Shown in pieces: positions 7,396-16,274 of a stretch of DNA of 64,000 bases (position 1 is its first letter; each line of letters begins with the position of its first letter). Under the pieces are notes generated by a model. It had not been told where the DNA came from. It worked only from the letters and a program-made list of their open reading frames with translations, and did no database searches. The position numbers were made by a program, and so were the translations under genes. The stretch is from NCBI RefSeq assembly GCF_019970065.1, contig NZ_JAHXYH010000003.1, positions 372,001-436,000 on the forward strand, given 5' to 3'. The stretch comes from Chryseobacterium sp. OSA05B. GTDB lineage: Bacteria > Bacteroidota > Bacteroidia > Flavobacteriales > Weeksellaceae.

Positions 7396-8538
7396 CTAGT
7401 AACCATGCAAATCGATGCCCTCGGTTCTTTGTAACGTTATTTTCTTACCCATTTTCTTTTGAATCACTCTGAAATGCTGCAGTTCATCATCCGTCAAAAT
7501 ATTGATAGCCGTTCCTTTTTCATGGGCACGACCTGTTCTACCAATTCGGTGAATATAATCAAGCGGCGAACGTGGCAATTCGTAATTGATGACGCAAGGT
7601 AAAGACTCAATGTGTATCCCACGGCCAATAAGGTCGGTAGCTACTAAAATCTGAGCTCCGTTTACTTTAAACTCTTCCAGATTATTTCTACGGGCACCCT
7701 GTGATTTCTGACTGTGGATGGCCACTGCCTTAATTTTATTCTTTTTAAGCTTTTCTACCAGATTATCTGCAGATCTTGTGGATGAAACAAAAATCAAAGC
7801 TTTTTCAACTTTCTTTTCTTTAATTAAATAACGTAAGAAAGGTCCTTTATTTTCAGGAGACACATGATAGGCCAGCTGTTCAATATTATCGATCTCAACT
7901 TCTTCCTTTTTAATCTCGATCATCGTAGGATTAATGGACAGCCGCTCCTTCATTTCAGCTACTTTATCGTTTAAGGTCGCCGAAAACAATGTCGTCTGCC
8001 TTCCGACAGGTATCAGAGCGAAAATCTTATTCATTTCTTCCCCAAAACCTAACTGAAACATTTTATCCGCTTCATCAATGACCAAATGCTGAATTCCTGA
8101 AATACTTAAAGCATTATGATCGATCAAATCCAGTAAACGCCCCGGCGTTGCGATAAGCACTTCTACCCCAAACATTCCTTTCATCTGCGGATTGATGGAA
8201 ACTCCCCCATAAACCGCCATGGTACGGATCTCTCGCTTCAGGTTTTCTGTAAAGGCCCTGAAAACTTCATCAATCTGAATCGCCAGTTCACGGGTAGGAA
8301 CCAATATTAATACCTGAACATTACGGTCTTTTTTAACTTCTGCGTTTTGTAACTTTTCTAAAATAGGCATCACAAAACAAGCTGTTTTTCCGGAACCTGT
8401 CTGTGCAATTCCCATTAGATCTTTCCCCTGCAAAATAACAGGAATGGCCTGCTCCTGAATCGGGAACGGCTTGAGATAGCCTAATTTGTTGACAGAACGA
8501 ATAATATTGTGTGATAATCCTAACGACTCAAATGACAT
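7396..8538 (-). CDS. DEAD-box RNA helicase (RhlE-like, minimal)
   Basis: 380-residue ATP-dependent RNA helicase with all core motifs: Q motif (FPIQEQAI), Walker A AQTGSGKT (about 45-52), PTRELA, IDEADKMF, SAT, DLIGRGIHIE and HRIGRTGR. It ends almost directly after the second RecA domain, without the basic C-terminal tail common in RhlE and DeaD, so it is a core enzyme. Likely roles are rRNA maturation or mRNA turnover. A -7 box TATCTTTG lies at 8563-8556, 17 bp before the ATG. Confidence 0.93.
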   Translation of the reverse strand: MSFESLGLSHNIIRSVNKLGYLKPFPIQEQAIPVILQGKDLMGIAQTGSGKTACFVMPILEKLQNAEVKKDRNVQVLILVPTRELAIQIDEVFRAFTENLKREIRTMAVYGGVSINPQMKGMFGVEVLIATPGRLLDLIDHNALSISGIQHLVIDEADKMFQLGFGEEMNKIFALIPVGRQTTLFSATLNDKVAEMKERLSINPTMIEIKKEEVEIDNIEQLAYHVSPENKGPFLRYLIKEKKVEKALIFVSSTRSADNLVEKLKKNKIKAVAIHSQKSQGARRNNLEEFKVNGAQILVATDLIGRGIHIESLPCVINYELPRSPLDYIHRIGRTGRAHEKGTAINILTDDELQHFRVIQKKMGKKITLQRTEGIDLHGY

Positions 8539-8555
8539 AAAATACTTATTTCCTG

Positions 8556-8563
8556 CAAAGATA
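8556..8563 (-). promoter_or_regulatory. -7 box of DEAD-box helicase promoter
   Basis: TATCTTTG on the minus strand fits the Bacteroidota TAnnTTTG box and sits 17 bp upstream of the start codon. No clear -33 TTG element is seen. Confidence 0.5.
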
Positions 8564-8714
8564 AGCTATTGATATTTGGTTTATAACCCGAAACCGGTTA
8601 CTGATTGCAATTATTTTCTTTTTTGACGAAAAAATTTATATTGCCTATTTGTCCGATAATTAAGTTTTGGAGAGTTTTTTGAGTAATTTTAGCAAAAATT
8701 CGAGAAATCTAAAT

Positions 8715-9320
8715 ATGAAAAAAGCGTTAATAATCGTAGATGTACAGAATGATTTCTGTGAAGGCGGCGCATTAGCAGTTCCGGAAGCGAATGAAGTAAT
8801 TCCGTATATTAATCTACTGATGGAGGAAAATGAGTATGACCAAATCGTTCTTACCCAGGACTGGCACCCTGCCGATCATAAAAGTTTTGCCAGCAACAAC
8901 AACAGGAAAGTCGGTGAAAGTATTATCCTGAACGGTGTTCCACAGTTTATGTGGCCTGATCACTGTATCCAGGGCACTTTCGGGGCAGAATTCCATAAAG
9001 ATTTAAACAGAGATAAAGTCACCCATATTATTCAAAAAGGAAAAAACACTGAGATCGACAGTTACAGCGGATTTCAGGACAACAACCATTTTATGAAGAC
9101 GGGACTTGATGATTTCCTTAAATACCATGAGATCCAGCTGCTTGAAGTGGTAGGTCTTGCCATGGATTACTGTGTGAAATTCACCTGTACGGATGCAGTG
9201 GCCAACGGCTATATCACCTGTCTGCATTTCAACGGAACAAAAGCAGTCAACGTAAAACCGGATAATGGCAGAGATGCCATCTATGAAATGATCCAGAAGG
9301 GGGTTACAATTTTGGGATAG
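8715..9320 (+). CDS. pncA: Nicotinamidase
   Basis: Isochorismatase-fold enzyme that converts nicotinamide to nicotinate for NAD salvage. Visible motifs are the catalytic Asp in IIVDVQNDF, the metal-site pattern DWHPADH, and the catalytic Cys in GLAMDYCVKFT. At 201 residues from ATG 8715 it is normal length. An upstream in-frame TTG at 8667 would add a non-conserved tail and lies within the promoter region, so I reject it. The 5' end has a degenerate copy at 7267-7302. Confidence 0.95.
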   Translation: MKKALIIVDVQNDFCEGGALAVPEANEVIPYINLLMEENEYDQIVLTQDWHPADHKSFASNNNRKVGESIILNGVPQFMWPDHCIQGTFGAEFHKDLNRDKVTHIIQKGKNTEIDSYSGFQDNNHFMKTGLDDFLKYHEIQLLEVVGLAMDYCVKFTCTDAVANGYITCLHFNGTKAVNVKPDNGRDAIYEMIQKGVTILG

Positions 9321-9409
9321 TTTTTTGATGAGTGGTCAATGGTGAATTGCGAGTGATGAATTTTTGCAGTATTCACATAACTTTCTACTTATAATTGTAT
9401 TTAAATAAT

Positions 9410-9441
9410 AAAGACGTGGGAATATTTTCTGCGTCTTTTTT
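9410..9441 (+). terminator. Intrinsic terminator after pncA
   Basis: Stem AAAGACG / CGTCTTT (9410-9416 with 9432-9438), followed by a T run. It lies about 90 bp after the pncA stop. The remaining sequence to 9626 shows no gene. Confidence 0.7.
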
Positions 9442-9626
9442 GATACATATAAGTCTGTTTAACTACCCCGTTTTTTTTCTTTACAAAAACCCACCTCTTC
9501 AAATAAGGGAAATGTTGCCGAGAACTATTTCCCATACATATAGATATTTCCACGCAGCAACCCGGAACCCGAATCTCGCAACCAACTTAACCATACAATT
9601 TCAATCCCACTTCTAAGATAATTATC

Positions 9627-9634
9627 TATATTTG
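9627..9634 (+). promoter_or_regulatory. -7 box of amidase promoter
   Basis: TATATTTG matches the Bacteroidota -7 consensus, 15 bp before the amidase ATG. Confidence 0.5.
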
Positions 9635-9649
9635 AAAGAAATACGTTGA

Positions 9650-11212
9650 ATGAAAAAAAGTACTTTAATAGCTGCATTGTTCATTGCAGTTATAGGAAAA
9701 GCTCAAAACACGACAGATCGCGAATTTAAATATCTGGAATATGATATTCAGAAAATCCAACATCTTTACAAAGATAAAAAGAGCTCTGTAAAAGAAGTTG
9801 TAGAAGCTTATCTGAAGCGTATTAATGATATTGATAAGAACGGGGTAAAATTGAACTCAATTATTACCATTAATCCGGATGCTATCAAAATTGCAGATTC
9901 TTTGGATCATATTGATTCAAAATTTAAAAATAAACCCCTGTTTGGAATTCCTGTTTTGTTGAAAGACAATATAGACACTCATGACAAAATGCCCAATACA
10001 GCGGGATCTCTAGCACTGAAGAATTCATTTCCACTGCAGGACAGCTATCTCGTGAAAAAATTAAGAGAAGGCGGTGCCGTAATCATCGGAAAAACCAATC
10101 TCAGCGAATGGGCCAACTTCCGGGGAATGAAATCTACCAGTGGCTGGAGCGGACTCGGTGGTCTGACAAAAAACCCATATATTTTAGACAGAAATACCTG
10201 CGGATCCAGTGCAGGTTCCGGAGCTGCCATCTCTGCCAATCTGGGCATTGTAGCTATCGGTACGGAAACCAATGGATCTATCGTCTGCCCTTCCAGTATC
10301 AATGGAATTGTAGGACTAAAACCAACAGTCGGATTGATTTCAAGACAGGGAATCATTCCTATCTCAAGCACACAGGACACCCCTGGTCCAATGGCAAGAA
10401 CTGTGAGAGACGTTGCAATAAGTTTAGGAACTATGGTTGGTGAAGATAAAAATGATGTGAAAACCTTCGGTAATACTCCGTTTCTCCATAAAGACTACAC
10501 CCGATTCCTGACTTTAGCAGGATTGAAAGGTAAAAGATTAGGATACGTAAAGGGAATTACTCAGGGAGCCAGTAAAAAAGTAGATGAATTATTTTTACAA
10601 ACCCTAAAAGTTTTAGAAAGTCAGGGCGCAGTTATCGTAGAAATAGAAAAAGATTTACTTTCCGGAGAAGTCCATGAAAAATCTCTGGAGCTGATGATTG
10701 ATGAGTACAAAGACGGAATAAACGATTATCTTGCCTCCCTGGGCAAAAATGCACCGGTAAAAAATATTGATGAACTGATTGCCTTCAATAAAAACAATAA
10801 AGAGGAACTCAAATATTTCGGGCAGGAATTCCTGGAACTGGCAGCCAAGAGTAAAGGAACACAAGAAGAAGGCTATGCAAAAGCAGTAAAAACAGCACAG
10901 GAAGGCAGCCGCGAAAAAGGGATTGATCTCGCCATGAAAAAATACAATCTGGATGCGATTATCTCCCCCACAACCACGGAAGCCTGGAAAACCGATTTAG
11001 AAAACGGAGACCATTATTCTTTCGGAAGCGCAGATGCAGCAGCCATCGCAGGATATCCAAGCATTACGCTAACGATGGGATATATCAACGGGCTTCCTGT
11101 CGGAATCCTGTTTTCTGCAGAAAAATGGAGCGAAGGAAAACTGATTAATATGGCTTATACTTTTGAACAGGCGAGCCCGCAGAGGAAAGTTCCGCAGTTT
11201 TTAAAGGAATAA
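9650..11212 (+). CDS. Secreted amidase-signature hydrolase
   Basis: 520-residue member of the amidase signature family with an N-terminal Sec signal peptide (residues 1-18, ending GKAQ), so it is probably periplasmic. The Ser-cisSer-Lys triad is visible: Lys105 in PVLLKDNID, the Gly/Ser-rich CGSSAGSG (cis-Ser about 187), and the nucleophile Ser210 in TETNGSIVCPSS. It likely hydrolyses small amides; the substrate is not predictable. It is monocistronic, with a strong hairpin 316 bp downstream. Confidence 0.93.
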   Translation: MKKSTLIAALFIAVIGKAQNTTDREFKYLEYDIQKIQHLYKDKKSSVKEVVEAYLKRINDIDKNGVKLNSIITINPDAIKIADSLDHIDSKFKNKPLFGIPVLLKDNIDTHDKMPNTAGSLALKNSFPLQDSYLVKKLREGGAVIIGKTNLSEWANFRGMKSTSGWSGLGGLTKNPYILDRNTCGSSAGSGAAISANLGIVAIGTETNGSIVCPSSINGIVGLKPTVGLISRQGIIPISSTQDTPGPMARTVRDVAISLGTMVGEDKNDVKTFGNTPFLHKDYTRFLTLAGLKGKRLGYVKGITQGASKKVDELFLQTLKVLESQGAVIVEIEKDLLSGEVHEKSLELMIDEYKDGINDYLASLGKNAPVKNIDELIAFNKNNKEELKYFGQEFLELAAKSKGTQEEGYAKAVKTAQEGSREKGIDLAMKKYNLDAIISPTTTEAWKTDLENGDHYSFGSADAAAIAGYPSITLTMGYINGLPVGILFSAEKWSEGKLINMAYTFEQASPQRKVPQFLKE

Positions 11213-11527
11213 CGGGTTGCGGGTTCTGAGAAGATAGGGATTTAGTTTAACTTGAAGTTTAAATTAAATCAATTTAAAAACTTAAGAAGCGGGAAAGCTT
11301 TTTTCACGTAAAGTTCTACTTTAATACTGATGATTTAAGGCTGCAAAGAAGGAATCAATTTTCATTGATTTGATGAAGCGGATGTTTTAGCCGATAGCTT
11401 CATCAGTGACACAGTCACAGTCTTTGCCTTCCTCAAAACTATGCGTTACCAGGATGAACCTTTGCGTTAAAAAATTTTATCTGTTCTCCAAGTTGTGTAG
11501 GTGATCTGTTTTATTATATAAAAAACA
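11213..11527. other. Intergenic region with Chryseobacterium-style repeat debris
   Basis: No gene is seen. It contains degenerate, repeat-like text such as 'gcaaagaaggaatcaattttcattgattt' (shortened here as GCAAAGAAGG...CATTGATTT) and 'tttgcgttaaaaaa', of the kind often scattered between genes in this group. This assignment is by impression only. Confidence 0.25.
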
Positions 11528-11560
11528 AAAAAGCGCGGAAATAAAATTTTCGCGCTTTTT
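11528..11560. terminator. Strong bidirectional terminator
   Basis: AAAAAGCGCGGAAAT pairs with ATTTTCGCGCTTTTT: a 15-bp stem with one G-T pair and a 3-nt loop (11543-11545). A and T tracts on opposite sides make it work in both directions, between the convergent amidase and pseudouridine synthase genes. Confidence 0.88.
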
Positions 11561-11700
11561 ATGCTTATAATTCTCTTCTGACGCTTAGAATTCAGCTTTC
11601 AATAATGACAAATCATCACTGATGAAACTGAAAAAGTTCTGTTTCGCGACCCATAACCCGAAATCTGGAAATCCCGTATCACGAATCCCACAACAAACCA

Positions 11701-12888
11701 TTAAAGCATTTTAAGATTGTTAACTTCCAGTTCTGTAAGGATTCTCCAGTGTCCACGTTTGATGTTTTTCTTTGTCATTCCAGCAAACATCACTCTGTCT
11801 AAAGCTTCCACCTCGTATCCAAGTCTTTGGAAAATTCTTCTGATAACACGGTTCCATCCGATATGAATTTCAATCCCGATCTCATTTTTCGGCTTTCCTT
11901 CAATGAATGAAATCTGATCTACTACCGCTATTCCTTCATCAAGACGAATTCCTTCTACGATAAGTCTCATGTCTTCATTGGTCAGTTTTTTATCCAGCGT
12001 CACATGATAAATCTTTTTCGCATCAAAAGATGGGTGCGTCAGTTTTTTCGTCATGTGTCCGTCATTCGTTAAAAGAATAACTCCGGTTGTAGAACGGTCA
12101 AGTCTTCCAACAGGGAAAAGACGGTATGGTGATGCGTTCGCTACCAGATCCATTACGGTTTTTCTGGCTTTGTCATCTTTAGTGGTAGAAATATATCCTT
12201 TCGGTTTATTTAAAAGCACATATACCGGTTTTTCAGGAGTAATACCCTGTCCGTCAAAAACTACTTTATCGGTCTTCTGAACCTGATAGCCCATTTCATT
12301 CACCACTACTCCGTTTACTTCTACCAGCCCCTGCGTGATCAGTTCGTCAGCTTCTCTTCTGCTGCAGATCCCGGAGTTGGCAATATACTTATTAAGACGG
12401 ATGGTGTCTTTATGAACATCTTTTTCAATCTTGTTTAACCTTCTTTTCTGTACAAAAGATCTTGCCTTGTCATCATTTTTGTCATCAGCGGCGGAAGGTC
12501 TTCTTCCGTATTTCAGGCTACCTCTTTCATACTTGTCTCTGGTATCAAAACTCTTTGAGCCTCCTCTTTTGGCTGCCGGTTTTCCGAAAGTCTTTCTCTC
12601 ACGTCCTTCACTTGAATTAGTGATGAAAGCTCTGCTCACAGTTTTTTCACCTGCCTCTTCATCATTGCTTTTTGCACTGTCATCACTTCTTTTGAAAGGT
12701 TTCTGCCCAAACTTTGAATTACTGCCCTTATGGTCAAAATTTCTTTCACCTGCTTTTGGAAAAGGTTTCTTAAAAGGTTTTGATCCTGAAGAATTTCCAG
12801 ATCTGGAAGCACGAGAATCATCAGAATTGTTTCTTGTTGAAGTTCTTGGTCTTTTGGGTCTTTCTGAATTATTATTATCTCTGCTCAT
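11701..12888 (-). CDS. rRNA pseudouridine synthase (RsuA/RluB family) with long disordered N-terminus
   Basis: Modifies uridine in rRNA. Residues 1-about 150 are low-complexity Arg/Ser/Lys/Asp/Gly text, then an S4 RNA-binding domain (IRLNKYIANSGICSRREADEL), then the RsuA-type catalytic domain with the catalytic Asp in VGRLDRSTTG. The start is ATG 12888 (395 residues). A TTG at 12906 lies inside the -7 box TATCTTTG (12911-12904) and is rejected. The tail is far longer than in E. coli RluB and is typical of flavobacterial homologues. Confidence 0.93.
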   Translation of the reverse strand: MSRDNNNSERPKRPRTSTRNNSDDSRASRSGNSSGSKPFKKPFPKAGERNFDHKGSNSKFGQKPFKRSDDSAKSNDEEAGEKTVSRAFITNSSEGRERKTFGKPAAKRGGSKSFDTRDKYERGSLKYGRRPSAADDKNDDKARSFVQKRRLNKIEKDVHKDTIRLNKYIANSGICSRREADELITQGLVEVNGVVVNEMGYQVQKTDKVVFDGQGITPEKPVYVLLNKPKGYISTTKDDKARKTVMDLVANASPYRLFPVGRLDRSTTGVILLTNDGHMTKKLTHPSFDAKKIYHVTLDKKLTNEDMRLIVEGIRLDEGIAVVDQISFIEGKPKNEIGIEIHIGWNRVIRRIFQRLGYEVEALDRVMFAGMTKKNIKRGHWRILTELEVNNLKML

Positions 12889-12903
12889 TTCTAAAAATTT
12901 CTG

Positions 12904-12952
12904 CAAAGATAGTAATTTAGTTACGAGTTAAAAATTAAGAATCATAACTTTG
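12904..12952. promoter_or_regulatory. Divergent promoters of pseudouridine synthase and aroB
   Basis: TATCTTTG on the minus strand at 12911-12904 serves the synthase and gives a very short leader. TAACTTTG on the plus strand at 12945-12952 serves aroB. Both match TAnnTTTG. Confidence 0.55.
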
Positions 12953-12990
12953 CAGAATAGTTTTATTTTAATTTTAAAGAAACTCCAATA

Positions 12991-14037
12991 ATGATAACAA
13001 TATTAAACGATGATTTTTCTCAATTAAACAATTTTCTACATGGAAAATCTTTCAGTAAAATCTTTATTTTAGTTGATGAAAACACCCATGAATATTGTCT
13101 TCCGGTTCTTTTAGGCAACATGGAAACAGATTTAGGTTTTGAAATTTTAGAGATTGAAGCCGGTGAGGAAATGAAAAATATCCAGACGGCCAATCAGCTT
13201 TGGGAAATCCTTACCGAAATGCAGGCAGACAGAAAAGCACTGGTCATCAATCTTGGTGGCGGTGTGATCACAGATATGGGCGGTTTTATTGCATCTACCT
13301 ATAAAAGAGGAATTCAATTCATCAATATCCCTACTACCCTTTTATCCATGTGTGATGCTTCTATAGGCGGGAAAACAGGAATAGACCTGATGCATTATAA
13401 AAATATGGTGGGTACTTTTGCCTTCCCGGAACAAATCTTTATTTATCCTAAATTTTTGGAAACACTTCCTTTTAAAGAACTGCGAAGCGGTTTTGCAGAA
13501 ATGCTGAAACACGGTCTTATTGCCGATAAAGCCCATTGGGAAAGCCTTATTCAGATTCACAAGCTGGATGTGGAAACGGTAGTTCCCCATATTCAGACTT
13601 CAATGGACATCAAGCAAGATGTGGTGGAAAAAGATTTCCATGAAAGAAACATCAGAAAGACCCTGAATTTCGGACATACTATAGGACATTCCGTGGAAAG
13701 TCTTTGCCTGAGCCAGGGAAATCCTATTCTTCATGGTGAGGCTGTAGCGATGGGAATGATTTGTGAAGCACACCTGGCTAATCTTGAAGAACTTATCACT
13801 GACGAAGATGCCACTTTTATCATCGAAAACATTCAGAGATACTACCCTTACCTTGATATCAGCGACTTTACAGACGAAAGCATTACAGAGCTTCTGCTTA
13901 ATGATAAAAAGAATACGGACAGCAAAATCAATTTCTCCCTGCTTACCGGAATAGGATCATGTACGTATGATTACCAGTGCAGTAAGGAGAATATTTTAAA
14001 GTCATTAGAATTTTACAGAAAACTGGATACTGTTTAA
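12991..14037 (+). CDS. aroB: 3-dehydroquinate synthase
   Basis: Second step of the shikimate pathway (DAHP to 3-dehydroquinate), NAD- and metal-dependent. 348 residues, full length. Motifs: NAD-binding NLGGGVITDMGGFIAS, the KTGIDL loop, RSGFAEMLKHGLI, and metal-ligand histidines in NFGHTIGHSVE and LHGEAVAMGM. It is a single gene facing the pseudouridine synthase gene, with a long perfect palindrome just past its end. Confidence 0.96.
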   Translation: MITILNDDFSQLNNFLHGKSFSKIFILVDENTHEYCLPVLLGNMETDLGFEILEIEAGEEMKNIQTANQLWEILTEMQADRKALVINLGGGVITDMGGFIASTYKRGIQFINIPTTLLSMCDASIGGKTGIDLMHYKNMVGTFAFPEQIFIYPKFLETLPFKELRSGFAEMLKHGLIADKAHWESLIQIHKLDVETVVPHIQTSMDIKQDVVEKDFHERNIRKTLNFGHTIGHSVESLCLSQGNPILHGEAVAMGMICEAHLANLEELITDEDATFIIENIQRYYPYLDISDFTDESITELLLNDKKNTDSKINFSLLTGIGSCTYDYQCSKENILKSLEFYRKLDTV

Positions 14038-14084
14038 ATAGTGTCCGGAAGTTAGAACCTGGAAATGATTAAGATACTCAGACT

Positions 14085-14117
14085 AACCATGTCAAGGTTC
14101 GCAACCTTGACATGGTT
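14085..14117. repeat. 33-bp perfect palindrome (REP-like or terminator)
   Basis: AACCATGTCAAGGTT at 14085-14099 and AACCTTGACATGGTT at 14103-14117 give a 15-bp perfect stem with the 3-nt loop CGC. It lies between the convergent aroB and membrane-protein genes. No T tract follows, so a repeat element fits better than a plain terminator. Confidence 0.7.
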
Positions 14118-14180
14118 CTAATTAACGGAAACTATTAAAAATTATGGACTCATACTCCCTCTCCCAACTTCCATCCATTC

Positions 14181-14933
14181 CTAATTCCCCGATATTTTTC
14201 GCTGCAAACGCTGTTTTATTGTCTGATAAACATCTTCCAGCTCATTCGTATCATTATATAAGTAAGGAAGATAAAAGCCCACGCCCTCTACTTTAACTCT
14301 GATCTTGTTTCCCAGCCATTTATCGGTTACCATCTCGACCGTCAACTGATCCGTAAAATAAGCTTTCTCCATTTTCGTACGAAAAAACATTGAGACTGCG
14401 TGAAAGTTTCGTGTTCCGGTCCCAAAGTCATAGATCGGGAAAAATTCAAAACTGTCATCATTGATAACAAGCTGTACAATTTTTTTCCGTCGGATAAACA
14501 ATTTGATTCCCATGAAAATGCTGTACAGTGAAGCCAGGAATAAAATGATCAGTAAAACAAGCATCATCATAAGCGCAGCAGACTTTCCGGTTTTAATCTC
14601 TTCCATAATCCCGGGAACTGAGGGAAGCAAAAAATAAATAAAAAATGCCGGCAATACAATCATTACAGCACTGAACGTTGTGCTTCTATAGGGCGAAATA
14701 AAAAACAATTTCTGTCCGGAAGTATCCCGATATTCGGTCGTCGGAGGCGGAGGATCTATTATAAAAAAGGCATAGATGAATTTTACGGTCAAAAATAAGA
14801 TCACGATACCCACACCCGCCATTGCATAAATTGTGAAGGGATATTCAACCATGCCTGAAAGGGTAACAAACATGGCCGCTATCGTCAGCACAGCAATAGC
14901 AACCGTAAATTTCACAATCTTTTTATGTTCCAT
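14181..14933 (-). CDS. Hypothetical membrane protein with four transmembrane helices
   Basis: 250 residues. Hydrophobic segments lie at about 8-28, 33-55, 88-110 and 118-142. A short loop with Pro-rich DPPPPTTEYRDTSG sits between the second and third, and a soluble C-terminal domain (about 145-250) ends LQRKISGN. The layout (helical hairpin, loop, helical hairpin, soluble strand-rich domain) resembles uncharacterised DUF-type membrane proteins of this group, but I cannot name the family. It is monocistronic. Confidence 0.75.
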   Translation of the reverse strand: MEHKKIVKFTVAIAVLTIAAMFVTLSGMVEYPFTIYAMAGVGIVILFLTVKFIYAFFIIDPPPPTTEYRDTSGQKLFFISPYRSTTFSAVMIVLPAFFIYFLLPSVPGIMEEIKTGKSAALMMMLVLLIILFLASLYSIFMGIKLFIRRKKIVQLVINDDSFEFFPIYDFGTGTRNFHAVSMFFRTKMEKAYFTDQLTVEMVTDKWLGNKIRVKVEGVGFYLPYLYNDTNELEDVYQTIKQRLQRKISGN

Positions 14934-15104
14934 AATTGCAGCTTTCTTTTTATACTTATCTATTATGAGGAAATTGAAAATGATCCTTTATCAAGCTTAA
15001 AAGCTTCATTTACAATATTACAGCTTATTATGAAATACCATTGTTTTTAACTTGTTTTAATACAACGTAGAACAATTTTCAAAACCTAATAATTTAGATT
15101 ATTT

Positions 15105-15120
15105 CTAAACAAACGTTTAG
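15105..15120. promoter_or_regulatory. Inverted repeat upstream of first sigma-54-like promoter
   Basis: CTAAAC-AAAC-GTTTAG, about 100 bp upstream of the -24 element at 15216. It is a candidate enhancer-binding site; nothing in the sequence proves it. Confidence 0.3.
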
Positions 15121-15215
15121 TAGGAGCTTTAAATAACTGTTAACCAATTATTTAAATGTAAACACCTTGAAATCCCCATCCATTTACCACCTGACTTTTG
15201 TCATGTAATTTATTT

Positions 15216-15231
15216 TTGGCAAGCAATTTGA
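15216..15231 (+). promoter_or_regulatory. Sigma-54-like promoter of barrel gene 1
   Basis: TTGGCA-AGCAAT-TTGA: the -24 GG at 15218-15219 and the -12 GA at 15230-15231 are separated by exactly 10 bp, the sigma-54 spacing. The expected start is near 15243, 73 bp before the ATG. Confidence 0.55.
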
Positions 15232-15315
15232 AAGATACTCTGCGTTCAACCAAAAAATTGAACAGTAGTAAAATTTAAAATTAAGAATAGTAAAATATTA
15301 AAAAAAATTAAAGTT

Positions 15316-15951
15316 ATGAAAAAGTTAATTTTAGGATTAGCAGTAACTGCAAGTTCACTGGCATTCGCACAACAGACTCCAACAACTTCTTCTAACCCTG
15401 TAACATTTGGTGTGAAAGGTGGAATGAACGTATCTTCTCTTTCTAAAGATGAAGGTTTAGATGATCAAAAATCTAAAATCGGTTTCAATGCAGGTGTATT
15501 TGCTAACATTCCTGTTGCAGAATCATTCAGCATCCAGCCGGAGGTTTTATACTCTCAGTATGGTTCAAAAGCAGATTATACTGTACTAGGAAATAAGTTT
15601 TCTTCTTCCACTAAATTAGATTATATCGCAGTACCGGTAATGTTCCAGTACAATCTGATCCCTAATCTTTTTGTAGAAGCAGGTCCTGAATTCGGATTCC
15701 TGGTAAGTGCTAAAAACAAAATCAAAAACGAAAGTAACGGAAACTCTTCTACTTCTGATAACTACAAAGATGATTTAAAAACATTCAACTTTGGTATCGG
15801 TCTTGGAGCAGGATATTACTTCACGGATAACTTTGGAATCACAGCTAGATATGTTGCTGGTTTAACAGACGTAGCTAAAGACAGACCTAACGGATCTGAT
15901 GCTGTAAGAAACAACACATTCCAGGTAGGATTAGCTTATAAATTCAAATAA
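15316..15951 (+). CDS. Outer-membrane beta-barrel protein (PF13568-type), paralogue 1
   Basis: 211 residues. A Sec signal peptide (MKKLILGLAVTASSLAFAQQ) is followed by a single beta-barrel domain of about 190 residues. The pattern is typical: FGVKGGMNVSSLS, GFNAGVFANIPVAESFSIQPEVLYSQYG, VEAGPEFGFLVSAK, and a C-terminal strand ending in FQVGLAYKFK with terminal aromatic-Lys. Small barrels of this class sit in the outer membrane; transport is unproven. The sequence is close to paralogues 2 and 3. A terminator follows at 15992. Confidence 0.9.
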   Translation: MKKLILGLAVTASSLAFAQQTPTTSSNPVTFGVKGGMNVSSLSKDEGLDDQKSKIGFNAGVFANIPVAESFSIQPEVLYSQYGSKADYTVLGNKFSSSTKLDYIAVPVMFQYNLIPNLFVEAGPEFGFLVSAKNKIKNESNGNSSTSDNYKDDLKTFNFGIGLGAGYYFTDNFGITARYVAGLTDVAKDRPNGSDAVRNNTFQVGLAYKFK

Positions 15952-15991
15952 TAAGCTTTAACATTCAGATAACAAATTTTATATTCAATAG

Positions 15992-16024
15992 AAAGCCGGA
16001 TTATTTATTTAGTCCGGTTTTTTT
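15992..16024 (+). terminator. Intrinsic terminator of barrel gene 1
   Basis: AAAGCCGGA / TCCGGTTTT (9 bp, one G-T pair), followed by a T run. Confidence 0.85.
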
Positions 16025-16051
16025 ATGATTTTGTCGCTGTATTCAGCATTT

Positions 16052-16067
16052 TTGGCAAGGAGTTTGA
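16052..16067 (+). promoter_or_regulatory. Sigma-54-like promoter upstream of barrel gene 2
   Basis: TTGGCA-AGGAGT-TTGA with GG at 16054-16055 and GA at 16066-16067, 10 bp apart. The expected start is near 16079, about 195 bp before the ATG of barrel gene 2. Confidence 0.52.
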
Positions 16068-16078
16068 ATATACCTGAT

Positions 16079-16190
16079 AAGCTGGAAAACATGATATTTC
16101 AATCATGCGAGACAGCAAAAAAGTTTCTTCATATACAAATTGATTTCAATAGAAAAGGTCAGGTTTATTCATTTAAGCCTGACCTTTTCG
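16079..16190 (+). ncRNA. Possible short sigma-54-driven leader RNA ending in a hairpin
   Basis: Between the predicted start near 16079 and the 11-bp perfect hairpin AAAAGGTCAGG / CCTGACCTTTT (16153-16188) lie about 110 nt with no convincing gene. The hairpin has only four terminal T residues, so termination may be partial. It could give a small RNA or act as an attenuator before barrel gene 2. Confidence 0.35.
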
Positions 16191-16274
16191 CGTGGAACAT
16201 GATATTTATCAGTTTAATCCCTTTGGCGGGAATTTTGCTGCAGTGTGGGAACATAAGTTTAAACTTTAAAAATC

